A stretch of 64,000 nt of DNA from Blastobasis lacticolella (GCA_905147135.1 LR990044.1:8188122-8252121), one strand, 5' to 3'; shown: positions 1 to 11,281, counted from the stretch's first letter. Notes: generated by a model not told the origin, from the letters alone. A program made the numbers and translations.

Positions 1-148
1 CGTGCAGACCGGCCAGCCAAGCAGAACCTGCCACCACAGGTGGGCTGTGGCCGCTCCCGCGCCGCTTTCACGCCCCGCATCCCCAAATATTATTTAGGGC
101 CCTAAAAGGGTCCGCAGACACCCCCACACGTGGGTCCCAAATGGAAAT

Positions 149-346
149 TCAATTTCGGCGACCCGATTTTGATTCTGCGTCGAGTTTACACTGGATTATT
201 TGTGGGAGTGCGTTAGGTTGATCGACGGAGTAGCCGGTGTGTGTATTTTGGTTTACACCGATGCTTTGAGGGTAGGCGTGGGGGCTGTATGACTCTGCAG
301 CTTCGTGCTTGCTATGTTTATATTCGTCGACGTCGATTTTAGCCAT
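149..346 (-). CDS. candidate small protein or 5' coding exon (65 aa)
   Basis: A true ATG at 346-344 in a good context (AAAATT before ATGG) opens a 65-codon frame ending in TGA at 151-149. The peptide is hydrophilic (starts MAKIDVDEYKHSKHEAAE) with no membrane segment. Third positions are C-rich, unlike the AT-rich surroundings, and the 148 bases downstream to the window edge are also GC-rich, so a gene may run off the left edge. An AG acceptor-like site (TTGCTTAG) lies 9 bases upstream of the ATG. I do not recognise the protein. It could be a whole small protein, an N-terminal exon whose splice donor I cannot place confidently, or chance. Confidence 0.35.
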   Translation of the reverse strand: MAKIDVDEYKHSKHEAAESYSPHAYPQSIGVNQNTHTGYSVDQPNALPQIIQCKLDAESKSGRRN

Positions 347-1378
347 AATTTTAGACTAAGCAATATGCGCTATAGATTCCAGAGTCCTGATATACAAACT
401 CATATCTACATATTAGTGATGGGCTGAGAATATTTAGTGACATAAGTCTCGATTCTGATATAACCTGACACAGCAGCAAAAACCATCATCATCATCATCA
501 TTGGCCTTAGACATCTATTGTATTTGACATTATAGATTATTTACGTTAATAAGTTTTACGTAAATACTGACTCGTGAATCATAGAAGTCTTTACGTGAAT
601 CCTTTTGGTAAACATGTACGAGTAAATGAATCTATAAATGTAGATACATTTAGTGTCTGTAAATCAGTACCAACATAATGTAAATAAGTCTTAATTGGTA
701 TTTATTTCACATTTTTAAAGTATATTCCGGGTTTCCTACCTACGTACCTTTATTTAATGTGTGATAGTGACCGCAAAAGTTTAAAACATGTGATTTTTAT
801 TTCATTTCATTTATTAGGTAAATACTTAAGAAAACCCAAGAAACGTAAACGTTCCAATAAGAGTGAGTAAAATAGTATCAATAAGCCAATTAGATGAATC
901 CACTGACAAATACATAATATAGAACTACCTTTTATCGGCCTGCAATTTATGCTAATGAGCAATTTTTTTCATAAAATCCCTCAGGCCTTGTATATAAGCT
1001 CTACTAACAAGCAATTTCAGTACTTACTTTCCATCTTACAAAGTATAAAATTTTTCTTTTCAAAATTAAAATAAAATAATTAGAGACTCATCATAATAAT
1101 TCAAAATAATTCATAGATGGAATAATTGCGTACGTGGAATTAACTTTTTTTACAATGCCATCTGCGTTCCATCGAATGCTCATTGGTGAAGTGTTGCGTA
1201 TGGCGAATGATTTCTTCTAGATAAAACTGGGAATTTATTGTAAAATGGTTAAAAGTGAACGGTTTTAATCGTCTTATTGTCAGACTGGCAAATAACGTAG
1301 GAAACTAATGCCTAGCCATGCCACGCAGGCAAGGGAACAAGAAGCTAGCCCAAAAACCCATGTATGACACGCGTACCA
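347..1378. other. AT-rich intergenic DNA
   Basis: No gene seen. It holds a short ATC trinucleotide run at about 483-503 and a partial TIR-P repeat, listed separately. Confidence 0.6.
711..803 (+). repeat. TIR-P repeat, partial copy
   Basis: It carries the end motif TATTCCGGGTTTCCTACC (722-739) and the flank motif with AGTTTAAAACAT (779-789). Both are shared with the copies at 6780-6989 and 35899-36060. The central part is missing here. Confidence 0.55.
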
Positions 1379-1420
1379 AACTCACTACCAGGGAGAAGTA
1401 GGAAAGTTGACCCCGGGCAC
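1379..1420. repeat. short dispersed repeat
   Basis: About 40 bases (ACTCACTACCAGGGAGAAG and following) recur in diverged form at 2497-2540. Class unknown. Confidence 0.35.
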
Positions 1421-1806
1421 TCGCGCGCCGCGCGAAAGCGCAACGAAGACGCCAGGTTGGGATGATGATGAATTGTCTTATTGACAACTATAACACCACC
1501 TACCGCCCGGCACGGCTAGATGGCGCCACTTGTATTTTATTATAGTAATGCTTTTGCTATAGAAATTTCCCCCCGGACACTGATGTGCACTGTGCCGTAT
1601 GTTTGTATCGAATCTTAGGGACCGGAAAAGAGCACGCTGACTGATCGCACCCCGGTTGAGACGGCTCAGTGTGTCCTGTTGAGCTTAATCAGTTTTTGGT
1701 TGGGTGCATTTCAATACAGCAGCTAAGTAAATTTCCGTCGTTTTCGATTGTATATCTCGTTTAGTCAAATATAAATCATTCTTGCAACCTTGGAGTCAAA
1801 GGCTTT

Positions 1807-2022
1807 GACGATCTGAGCGGTTAGTTGATTAACATGCTAGTCTGCCATGCAGAGGTCCGCGCCGATTCCCGGCGGAGCAGAAATTTATCACATGAATTTT
1901 AATTTATATTACGGGTCTAGATGTAGCGCATCTATATGAGTTGATTATCAGTTATCCAACACCCATAACACAAGCTTTGCTTACTTTGGGGCTAGATGGC
2001 GCTGTGAGAATTTGTTATAATT
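1807..2022 (+). repeat. SINE-A copy 1 (tRNA-derived SINE)
   Basis: A tRNA-like head has an A-box region at about 1813-1833 (CTGAGCGGTTAG) and a B-box-like CCGATTCCCGG at about 1862. This is followed by the family body, including CATAACACAAGCTTTGCTTA and a GATGGCGCTGTG-type end. Five other copies occur at 10085, 10301, 16527, 20888 and 39915. Such heads normally act as internal RNA polymerase III promoters. This copy is diverged. Confidence 0.75.
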
Positions 2023-2039
2023 CTTATCTGCCCCGTTGG

Positions 2040-2600
2040 TTTATAACTCTCCGTGCTACACTACTCGTTGAAATAATTACTGACGAAACCGCAAACAAGT
2101 ACTGATGTAACTGACTGTAAACGCAAACATAAATGTGCGAGAGTAACAAACATCAGGATACAAAAACACGGTAATGTCTGTGAAATGAGAAATATTTTGA
2201 CGTCGTTTCTCTCGGTAGAATAAAACGGCTGCTTTATATGCAAATAGGTTTGTGCTCTTCGAACGAACGGTGTTTTTTTATTGTGCAGAAGGCAGTGTAT
2301 CGACCACTTGATTTTGGACCTATCTTAAGACGACGGCGTAAGAACGAAAATCGTATTGAATTCCCTTCACAATTGGGACGGTTTGGACCTTTGTGTTTTA
2401 GATGCACCAAAATAAAGTTTCTATTGGTATAATGCTTATTATAACTTTCTACGGGAACAATACAACTTGACGTCTTAAGGATGACATGCATGCTAATAAC
2501 TCACGACAAGGGAGAGGTAGAAAGGTGGACCCAGGAATGGAGGTTTGTTACTCTGTCACGGAAAAGCTACTGAAAGGATTATGACGATTTTATAGTGTTG
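2040..2600. other. unassigned intergenic DNA
   Basis: Nothing recognised. The stretch 2238-2432 is open on both strands, but neither peptide resembles a family I know. Confidence 0.5.
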
Positions 2601-2605
2601 TAGCT

Positions 2606-2765
2606 TTATAACCTGATATAGGTTTTAAGACTTTCGTGGTTATTCACTACACTTTCACTACACATGTTATCGGGTTTGTTACCACGGTTAGTATCGTTTT
2701 TACCTCGATATTTCGACGCAGTTGCATGCGTCATGGTCACGAGTTGACTGGTGCCGCTTTATAAC
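2606..2765 (+). repeat. TIR-P repeat, diverged copy
   Basis: It contains the family core TTTCGACGCAGTTGCATGCG (2711-2730) followed by TCATGGTCACGAG. The outer inverted repeats are degraded. Confidence 0.55.
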
Positions 2766-2769
2766 CTGG

Positions 2770-3545
2770 GCTATAATATAACCCAGAATAGCAATTTATG
2801 CGAACGCGGATTTAACGATGACGAAGTAGCGGGCAAAAGCTAGTTATTTAATAATTAGTTAACACCCTCTCCGAATTTTGGGGTACCAGTGTGAACAGAC
2901 AGTTTAGTGTTCAAAACTGTTTCAATGCTTTTATACACAGTATAAAACAAAGTCGCTTCCCACAGTCTGTCCGTATGTATGTATGTGTCTATGTACGCTT
3001 AGATCTTTTAAACTACGCAATGGATTTTATAACGGTTTCCAACAAAATATAGAATAATTCAACTGGAACCAAGTTGTTTATAAGTAAGAAAAAAAGGGTA
3101 GGTAGGTAGACGCCACGTGAACAAAGTTGCGCTGGGGACGCTAATTAAAATAAATGTTATTTACCCCAACGTATATTTCTACCCCAATCGGTCACAGATC
3201 CAGACAAACATATATTTTAACCCCTGCCTTACCATATAACAGTATCCGGGCCTAATTAAATACTATCAATAGGCATTGTCTATCGCCATTTATTGTCTCA
3301 AACCGATGCGTCATCTGTACCTGCTCAGTGCATTAGGAAAATGACACCAAGATGACAAATGTGCCTCATAAGTGACATTAATCATGATAAATTTGCGGGA
3401 ATAAGAATGTGTTTGTCATGTCATGTTGTCTCGCCGGCTAACACGCATAGGTGTAATGTAGAGATGGCTTTATTTGCTATTATGATAAGTGAGACTAGCT
3501 TTTCGGTAGCACTTTAGCTCGGGTTAGACGCTGTTCTAATTAAAA
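2770..3545. other. unassigned intergenic DNA
   Basis: AT-rich. I see no gene and no named repeat. Confidence 0.5.
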
Positions 3546-3547
3546 AA

Positions 3548-3641
3548 TAGGCAGCAGCGTTTCCATTCTTATAATGATAACACTGCGATCTCTAAAGAGA
3601 GGCCCTAAGTCCTTCAGCGGACTGTTATGGGCTGTGAAGAT
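3548..3641 (+). repeat. SINE-B fragment
   Basis: It matches the 3' half of SINE-B: GGCAGCAGCGTTTCCATTCT, CACTGCGATCTC, then GAGAGGCCCTAAGTCCTTCA and ACTGTTATGGGCTGTGA. The segment with GCCAAGCGTGGAGATTATGG is deleted. Confidence 0.65.
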
Positions 3642-3667
3642 AGCAAAGATAAAATCATATTTCCAAA

Positions 3668-3770
3668 AGAACATCACAATCCGTAGCCGCGTAGCGTTCG
3701 TAGCACTCGTAGGCCCGTAGCCTGCAGCCTCTACCGCGGCATCACGCACACTTCAAAGCGAATCTGCAGT
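3668..3770 (+). repeat. CGTAG-rich dispersed repeat, copy 1
   Basis: About 100 bp starting GAACATCACAATCCGTAG, with repeated CGTAG units and ending AAAGCGAATCTGCAGT. It aligns with 7798-7906. Class unknown. Confidence 0.6.
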
Positions 3771-4374
3771 TACACATCACATCCCTTTCGGAGTTCCAAA
3801 CAATATTTAGTACACAGTTTTCCGGCCGAGCATTGTCTAGTTCGCCGTACGCCGTACGCCACACGCACCTGTCTACGTCATCCGCCATATAGAACACAAA
3901 AGGATTATGACGGGCCCCGCTACGCCGAGAACAAAGAGGCCGACAGTACAACATGTACAACTATAATTAATTATTAAACAACGCCGCTTTGTAAGCATTC
4001 ACTTTTATTTCAGTTGGAGGGCGTCCCGGGCTTCTTTCAGAGGGGTTTGTTCGCTTATTTAAAATTAATCACTCAGTCTTAACGGGCGGATCTTTTGTAG
4101 GGATTTGGTGCGTGTGATCTCATGCTTGGAGCGATGTGTGCCGGGAAAGTTGGGGTTGCTAATGTAATTGTTTGGGAGTAGCAGTTAGTTATTTGAGTTT
4201 CGTTTGCGCTGGAATCTTTATGTTTTCATCTTGATAAAAATTGGTGGGTCACATGATTAGTAAATTGTAGTATAATAATGATTTCTCAGTTGTAAAATAA
4301 TGGGGTATCCATAAAATTTAATAACTTTTGTATTATGCTAGTTTTGCTAACTTTTTTTTATATTCGACTGTGGT

Positions 4375-4512
4375 TAGTGACTATGCGGCCGAAAAAGGAG
4401 CATGCCTGTCTAGGAACGGTATTTTCACTCTAGCCTTGAAGACGTCCAAATTATAAAGATCAGCGTGTTCCATTCCTTAGCCGTACGCATTATAAAGGTT
4501 GAACCAAACTGG
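4375..4512 (-). repeat. LINE-C 3' fragment
   Basis: Segments such as ATGCGGCCGA...GAGCATGCCTG and CTCTAGCCTTGAAG match, in antisense, the C-terminal coding end of LINE-C at 52958-53110, and match the copies at 20585 and 55180. It is non-coding debris. Confidence 0.6.
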
Positions 4513-5607
4513 TCAGAATGAAAGTCATCAAACTTTTGAACACGTATCGTAGTATAAGTCGTATGATAACACGAATTATACAGATCTTAGACGGGGTATT
4601 TCTTTGTGCTGTGCTTTATCGAGCTATTCTATACTCTTATCAAACAGGGTTATCATTTACTATAAGCTATCTTTTCTGTATTGAATTGTGTAAAAAACTC
4701 AAGTTCCCAATCACAAGGCAATATCAACTCGCAATTTTATCAAAAACTAAATCTATTGGGATACTGAGACAGTTAAGTAATTTTTGAGGAAATCCAGTTT
4801 CAGTTGCTACGTCATTAGTAAGTGGAGTTGAAGAGCACACTAATTTCCATTAGATAGCTAAGGGCTGCGTAAGTGGCATCCCGCGGGGCTAGAGTTAAAG
4901 CGGTTTCCCTTGTGCTGTTATAGATAACAAACTCCATAATTGCTGCCTATCCTGTATCTCAATGTTGCAAAATGAGACTTGGCAATATTTAGTATTTTTA
5001 TAAAGTGTTGGGTTGCCTTTTTTTAGCATTGGTGACTCAGAATTATTTTTGGGTTAAAAATAAATTATTAATCCATGCCTATCCAGACCCGATCGTGCCT
5101 GAACAGTAGCAAAATCTAATATAGCACTTACATTAAAAAAAATGAAAAAACCGACTTCAAATCACAAAAAAGTAAAAAAGAAGCTTTTTATCATACAATA
5201 CGAGGAAGTTCGATATCATTATTTTTGGATCCGGTGTAGTGTGTAATGGTGTGATGTTCGTCAGGGGAGGGGATCAAGCCTTCGGGTGAGGGGAAGGAAG
5301 GACGTGTTCCTGTGTGACTCCAACATCAAAAATAATGTAAGAAAGTAAGTAAAAACTCTTTATTGCCCAAGCAAAAGTGAAATATATATAACCGAAAAAA
5401 TCTACGGTTTACATGCGCGCAAAGGCAGCATTATCGCTAATGATATCCAACTTACACGTATTGTACGATAAGAGCTTATTTTTTTATTTTTTTGTGATTA
5501 TAAATCAATTTAATTTTTTCCTAAAAAAATGTATTTCGTAATTTTCAGTTGTAGTTATAATACCCTTTCGAAATAATTTGTAATGTCGATAAAATAAATA
5601 AATAAAT
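4513..5607. other. AT-rich intergenic DNA
   Basis: No gene. At 5145-5230 there is an AACCGACTTCAAA-type stretch of a kind common in insect repeats, and at 5358-5368 a CTCTTTATTGC LINE-tail-like start. Confidence 0.45.
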
Positions 5608-5895
5608 AACAGGTTTATTTCTCTTCACATAGTCTTTTATGAACTATACAAAAATAAGTATTATAATTAAACAAAATATAGGTATAACCTGCGTGAGATA
5701 CTGGTGTCTGTACTAGGTTATAAATTCCTGTTTTGCAGATCACCAGGACCTCATCCCATTGGAATATAACCAAGCCGAAGAAATGATTCATCTCTAGTTA
5801 ATACAACAGAGAAAGTAAACAACAAATTAATACCTACTAGTTGGAAACTAGTACGTATAAAAAATTTATCAAATTCCAATTATATAAATAATAAT
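5608..5895 (-). repeat. LINE 3'-end repeat, copy 1 of a pair
   Basis: It aligns along most of its length with 51090-51390. Shared blocks include TATTTCTCTTCACATAG, TATAACCTGCGTGAGA, CTGGTGTCTG and AAACTAGTACGTATAAAAAA. Orientation is inferred from the T-rich left end, which would be an antisense A-rich 3' tail. Confidence 0.6.
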
Positions 5896-5906
5896 AGAGC
5901 TTTTTC

Positions 5907-5950
5907 ACCAGAGGCCCGCTTGCCTGTTTGCCTACTGCATGAAAAAAAAA
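5907..5950 (+). repeat. LINE-B 3' tail, short copy
   Basis: GGCCCGCTTGCCTGTTTGCC then TACTGCATG and an A run matches the last bases of the LINE-B tail seen at 14600-14818 and 55738-55880. Confidence 0.6.
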
Positions 5951-6157
5951 CATCTGGCAAGCGCATATATTATGCCAAAACTCTCCAGTAAAGCGGAGGA
6001 GGCTCATATCCAGCAGTGGAATTACGCCTTGTGGATGTGGTGAGATGTGACCTACCAGAATAAAGTAAAACGATTCCAATCACACTCAAAGCAACGAATT
6101 ACGAAGATGAAATTCATTGGCTATGCGTATGCCAAACCATCAGAACTCCCACATTAT

Positions 6158-6361
6158 AAAAAATAAAACAATCATCTTGGCAATAATGTCCCGGTTGTAC
6201 TCTCGCGCACGAGGGCCCACAGTCTGCCTTGACCATGATCCAGGATTCGGCAGGTCAGTTAATTACAGTGGAGCGACTGCTATCTGACCTCCATGACCCT
6301 GCTACCAGGGGAACCTGACCAGATTGGATCATGATTACACATCCAGTCGCCTGAATGTGCA
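6158..6361 (-). repeat. SINE-C copy, 5'-truncated, with 16-bp TSD
   Basis: Antisense SINE-C body: ATCATCTTGG, the CGCGCACGAGGGCCC block, CCAGGATTCGGCAGGTCAG and GATTGGATCATGATTACAC. The tRNA-like head is absent. Direct repeats AGAACTCCCACATTAT at 6142-6157 and 6362-6377 flank it exactly and mark the insertion. Confidence 0.85.
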
Positions 6362-6779
6362 AGAACTCCCACATTATGAAGTAAAGATAATTTGGCGCTT
6401 AATCTCTTAACTAGATTAGCAAAAATAAAATAACCAAGTCCGCCAATGAAAGCAGACGTCGGCGATAACTTTATAAATAATTTATACAATTTCGCACTTC
6501 AACTTCCAAAACGGTAATCGAAAAGGGTTTTGTTTGTGGAAATATTCATTCAAAACATAAGGTTTCAACCCCATTTTACCCTTATTAAAAGCGGCAACCC
6601 CGGGGGAGAATTTGATCGTATTGTGCATTGCGGAGAGCTAACGAGAGTGGTTTTCATGATTGTTTTGATTGAATATTCGCAGGTGTAGGGTTACCTGGAT
6701 GTGAAAGTTTTGATGTTTGGATATCGGGTATTACGTCTGGTGGGTGGACTAGTTAAGTTGTACTTTTTTATGTAATTAT

Positions 6780-6989
6780 TCTTGTGTGAGTAATAAAGTA
6801 TTTAATGTTTTAAACTATCGCGGTTATTATCACACATTTTAAGGGTTTGTTCCGGGTTTCCTACCGCATACCTTTGTTGAGGAGTAGCCCGAGGCTCTCC
6901 AGTCGTTCCATGACCATGATGCATGCAACTGCGTCGAAATATCGGGTTACTCGTCAGAATGGTAGGAAACCTGGAATATACCCTTAAAA
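6780..6989. repeat. TIR-P repeat, best copy
   Basis: Terminal inverted repeats are at 6837-6864 (AAGGGTTTGTTCCGGGTTTC) and 6961-6989 (GGTAGGAAACCTGGAATATA). The interior holds GCATGCAACTGCGTCGAAAT, a partly palindromic core. The 6780-6836 flank (TAATGTTTTAAACTATCGCG) is also part of the dispersed unit, since it recurs beside other copies. Confidence 0.7.
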
Positions 6990-7134
6990 TGAATAAATAA
7001 TTTATTTATTTATTACAATATTTGTGTGTGGTCTATTGGCAGCGTGCTTGCGAGACCACAATCAAGGTTAACCAACGCTTGCTGAGTCCGAGAATTGGAT
7101 GAGTGACCGTTTCGTACTTTGAGGTAGTAACTTT

Positions 7135-7226
7135 TCTCTTTCCGTTGGCGAAGAGAGAATGACCAAGGTATTCCGCTAGAGGTCCTGAAACTGGATGAAC
7201 AGTTTCCGGAACCGATTGGCACCCCG
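7135..7226 (+). repeat. repeat H, copy 1
   Basis: TTGGCGAAGAGAGAATGACC, then CGCTAGAGGTCCTGAAACTG and GATGAAC. It aligns with 55060-55142 and, in antisense, with 46597-46650. Confidence 0.5.
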
Positions 7227-7614
7227 TGACGGTAACCCGGAATACTACCCGGTACCCGGAATATACTGAAGTAATAAAAAAAAGCATCTTCGGGTTCGGC
7301 AAGAGCACCTTTTATTACGAATAGAGGCCATAAAATTCATAGAAGTAACTTCTTGAAAAAGAATTATGTGTAAGTTCCAAACTCGTAACAATACCGGTAA
7401 AATCGGTTATGAATATTCATTTTCATTTAGTGATTTAGGACGAGTCACACAGAGACGATAATGTGATAAAGCTATTTAATTTAACAGTTAATTTTAAGAA
7501 ACGCATTTTCTTAGTTAAAAGCAAAATCTTCATTATCATTCGTTCCTAAGAGCCCATAATATGGGCTATTTTGGTTCCTATACTATTGACAGAAAGTTTA
7601 TTTTATTATTTGTA

Positions 7615-7797
7615 CACAATCTCTTAGCACTCGCGTCGCGCCCGCTATGTCGTCGCGTCACCGCGTCATCGTCTGCGTCAATATGGTAGGCTACACGATT
7701 TATGTGCGATTCCTGTTCGGATACTACGCGGTGACTGGGCGGACGCGATGCGTAAGCGATTAGGAAGCGGCGAGGTATAAGAAGTTCACAATGGTGA
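7615..7797. other. CpG-rich segment next to a CGTAG repeat
   Basis: GC- and CpG-dense (GCGTCGCGCCCGCTATGTCG and following), in contrast to its surroundings. It abuts the CGTAG repeat and may be part of the same mobile element, but I found no second copy of this half in the window. Confidence 0.4.
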
Positions 7798-7906
7798 GAA
7801 CATCACAATCCGTAGCTCCTTAGAGTTCATAGCACTCGTAGACCCGTAGCCCGTAGCTTTTAGCCTTTGTAGCGCAATGTGACACACATATCAAAGCAAA
7901 TCTGCA
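7798..7906 (+). repeat. CGTAG-rich dispersed repeat, copy 2
   Basis: It matches 3668-3770 from GAACATCACAATCCGTAG to AAAGCAAATCTGCAGT, with substitutions and a small indel. Confidence 0.6.
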
Positions 7907-7909
7907 GTA

Positions 7910-9329
7910 AAACGGGTCGCTGAGCCAGTGAAGTAAGTAAGTATTTATGTACAAACAATGAATTTACGCTTGATATACTCAAGCGTACATTCATATTTTG
8001 TATTTCAGTTAAAATTGTGTACAGCTATTTGTTGTGGAATGACAAAAAAGTAAAATTTCAACTTACACATATTTGAGCACAAACTCGATATGTTGGGAAT
8101 AAAACAAGTTTAGTTTATGCAGCATTGTTATATGAGTCACAAAGGGTGGCTGCGTTCACAAGAGCACGTATGTACTGATACTGTGCTTTAGTGTGGTTGT
8201 ATATTGCCTATAGAAGGTAGGCACTATTGTTGTGCCATTGCACAGTATTGGTAGAAGGGTAGTACCGATGAGTACCATAGTACAGTACATTATTATATGA
8301 GAAATTTGGTTTTAAAAACTAGTCACTTACATAAATCTCACGCTTCCGTCTCACAAGTGGAGTACGCAGAGACTATGGACTAATAACTAGTTAAATAACG
8401 TGTAGCTGGCCTGCGTTACATTCACATAATTTCAGCTTTCAGATTTACAGTTGTCTTAGTGTATATTTTTATTATAACTGTATATATTTTATATCTGTAT
8501 GTACGTGTACCTTCATATAGAAGATTCAGATATTATCTCAGACTCAGAGAGATATAACTCAGACTTAGTTATCGAAATAGTATCAGCCATGCAATTACAA
8601 AAATGAATAATGATGATAAAAGATTGACGGATAGTAAAATAGTGTGACACCGTATTTGCACGAGTAACACATTTAATATTCCACTAAAATTTCCGAACTG
8701 GCTTGGTCCCTTAACTCGCAAGTAGTCCCAATTTGTCCTGACCTCCCGCAATGGGATGGGGAAACACTTATCCTTGTCAAAGTCGAAACGTTGTCCAATA
8801 AAATTTGTTCCGGACCCCTTCAAAAAGGGCTAACGCTGACAATTCACACCTCGGTGGGTTTGCCCGAGAATTAAGCGTCTCTGGAGCGTCGGTAAGAGGC
8901 TGGAGTGGCCGGACAGCGCAGTTGGATTCAGTCGCTTCGACGATAGTCGCAATAGTCTTCTTAGCAAGTATTAAAAAGTCGCGAATTTTTCGTGGCTTGA
9001 CATGTTACCTTATATCGGGCTATATTTGTTGCGCAACAGTTATTTATACAGGCGTTGAATGAATCAACATTGATTTATCGATTACGAAACGTATGAACAA
9101 TTTTTTATACACAACTGTTAGGAAATGGAAGACATGGTCCAACACTCATACTGATTTGACGTTAGACTATTGATGGCACGAGCCTAGTTGACACTTTGAA
9201 CTACTGTGATGGCAGGTCTTCTATGTAGCTGAAATAAAGTGTATTTATTGGTAAAAATATACATTTTATCTTTTACTCACTCATGAACACATATTTAATA
9301 CTGCTAAAGTTTCCTGATCGCAAGCAGTG
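7910..9329. other. unassigned intergenic DNA
   Basis: No gene recognised. At 8330-8390 there is a short antisense RTE C-terminal remnant (CTCAC...GTACGCAGAGACTATGG). Confidence 0.45.
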
Positions 9330-9478
9330 GGTACCGTAGCCAATGGACGTTTGCAATAACAGAGGTATCACTAGCGTGGTGCTGACCCCGTAAAACACGT
9401 TGCAGTATCTGCAAGTAAGGTCCTCCTCCTCCAAGGAGCACTGGTGACCTTACTCACCGGCAGGAATACAACACTATT
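9330..9478 (-). repeat. LINE 3' tail related to LINE-B
   Basis: In antisense it holds CTGCCGGTGAGTAAGGTCAC and CAGTGCTCC, the entry motif also seen sense at 14611-14640, followed by a variant of the tail. No coding capacity remains. Confidence 0.55.
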
Positions 9479-9534
9479 TAAATAACCCAACCGATAGAAA
9501 AAGACGGGTAACCCCCGACCAAGTTTACATATAC

Positions 9535-9728
9535 TCAAATATTATTGAAAGTACTAAACCGATTTTAATGAAACAAAGCTAAAAACCTTCTCTATGAAAC
9601 TGGCTTTCAAACAAAGAAAACCGCATCCAAATAGGGCCATTCGTTCGGGAGCTACAATGCCGACAGACACACAGATAGGCAGAGCCACAGGTACACACAT
9701 CAAACATATAACACCCGTTTTGTTTGTG
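9535..9728 (-). repeat. dispersed AACCGATTTTAAT-type repeat
   Basis: AACCGATTTTAATGAAACAA, AAAACCGCATCCAAATAGGG and CACATCAAACATATAACAC match, in the opposite orientation, 36475-36670 and 48475-48630. This is a common lepidopteran repeat type of uncertain class. Confidence 0.6.
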
Positions 9729-10084
9729 AATGTAAGGTCCCAGAAGCTCTAGGCTCCAATTTAAACGGGATATGCCGCTATTTATTTATTTATTTGTATC
9801 GTGCTACCTAGATAGCCCATAGATATAATACATATAACATACAAAATTATGCCCTATCTCTCATAAGCTACTAGTTGAGCAATTAAATTCGCAGACGACT
9901 AAATTCGATAGTTACATCGCGCAAACTGGTACAACGTTATTTGGTGGTTTATTCAGTTTACTCATTGAATTCATAAATGGCAAATTGTAAAATTACAGGA
10001 AGGATGGATTGTGGAAAACGGCATAGTGGAATTTAGGTATTAATAAAATTACAGTATTATACGAGTACATAATATATTTTTTTA

Positions 10085-10284
10085 TAATCGATGACAAATT
10101 CACACAGCACCGTCTAGCCCCAAACTAAGCAAAGCTTGTACTATGGGTGCTAGGTAACTGATATAATTACATACTTATTATACATGGAACACCCAGACCT
10201 GAAACAGAAATTAAAAATCATTTCAATTTCTGCCCGGCCGAGAATCGAACCCGGAACCTCTTGCGTGGAAGACGATGTTGACCA
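10085..10284 (-). repeat. SINE-A copy 2
   Basis: Antisense. The body (CAAACTAAGCAAAGCTTGTA) comes first, then the head with GCCGAGAATCGAACCCGGAA, an antisense B box. It is followed within 20 bases by copy 3. Confidence 0.75.
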
Positions 10285-10300
10285 CAAAATAAATAAATAA

Positions 10301-10487
10301 TAATCGTGGACAAATTCACACAGCAAAATCTAGTCCCAAACTCGGCAAAGCTTGTGCTATGGGTACTATATTACTGATATACTACATTAATACTTTTAAA
10401 ATACATACTTATTATACATAGAACACTCAGACCCGTAACAGAAATTAAAATTCATCATTTCACACCACAGAATCACTTAGGTCGTCG
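10301..10487 (-). repeat. SINE-A copy 3, head deleted
   Basis: The same antisense body (CAAACTCGGCAAAGCTTGTG) runs to AAATTAAAATTCATCATTTC. The B-box segment is missing, and only CACTTAGGTC of the A-box side remains. Confidence 0.7.
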
Positions 10488-10589
10488 AGTGTACTCGTAG
10501 ATATTTCAGTACAGATATTCAACGTGTAAAACAAAATAGCATTAGAGTTGAACTTTGCACAAAGACCCCAGACTGTGGGTGTTCTAAAG

Positions 10590-10690
10590 GTCAAGTTTAA
10601 CCAGCTGGGATCTCCGTAGGCCGGAAATGGGCAGCAATGTTTGCTTTTGTGCACTTAAATACTGCGATCTCAACAGCTTTCCGAAGAAGG
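10590..10690 (+). repeat. SINE-B fragment
   Basis: ATCTCCGTAGGCCGGAAATG, GGCAGCAATGTTTGC and ACTGCGATCTCAAC match the middle of SINE-B. It stops at GAAGAAGG. Confidence 0.45.
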
Positions 10691-11281
10691 GAGGCGGCCG
10701 GCCATAAAACGATTTTAGTACATTACTCAAGCAGAGAAACAATATGATGTTATGCATAGAGATAAAATTTACTAAGTTTTACTGGCCCCAATATCAATGT
10801 CACTTCATCAATATCTCCTATAGTATTATGGCGATACGCTAAAACCTTCAACCATCCGTGTCCAAGACCAAAACGTCATAAATCAGCACTTATTGATCCA
10901 ACCGTTCTTCATTTTAATATAGAAGACCGTAACCTTAAAGGCTAATATAAACCGTTCGTTTTGTACTAAGATAAATGGAGGTCGTAAGGCCGGTATAGAA
11001 GGATGCGGGGTCTTTTTACTCCAGCGATAATCGTAGGACAATATCGATTTGATAGCTACGCCGGCCCAGACCCAACAGTTCCTTCGCATCCGAACCGAAT
11101 TTAGCTTTTTGTTGAGGTTACAATATTGTGTAAGTAAAAAGAAACTAGATTTGATCTGACACTGAGTTATACCGACTATATGTGTGTGAATCCATGTGTA
11201 ACACTCAGTTTCTCGTTTACATATTTTGCATACAGATGTAGGCGGTAAATTAAATAATTATATCAGCTAGCGCATCGGCTT
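10691..11281. other. unassigned intergenic DNA
   Basis: Nothing recognised. Confidence 0.45.

Noticed and set aside
2234..2491. Overlapping ORFs on both strands with an Arg-rich peptide
   Set aside because: No recognisable family and no strand preference. Left as unassigned.
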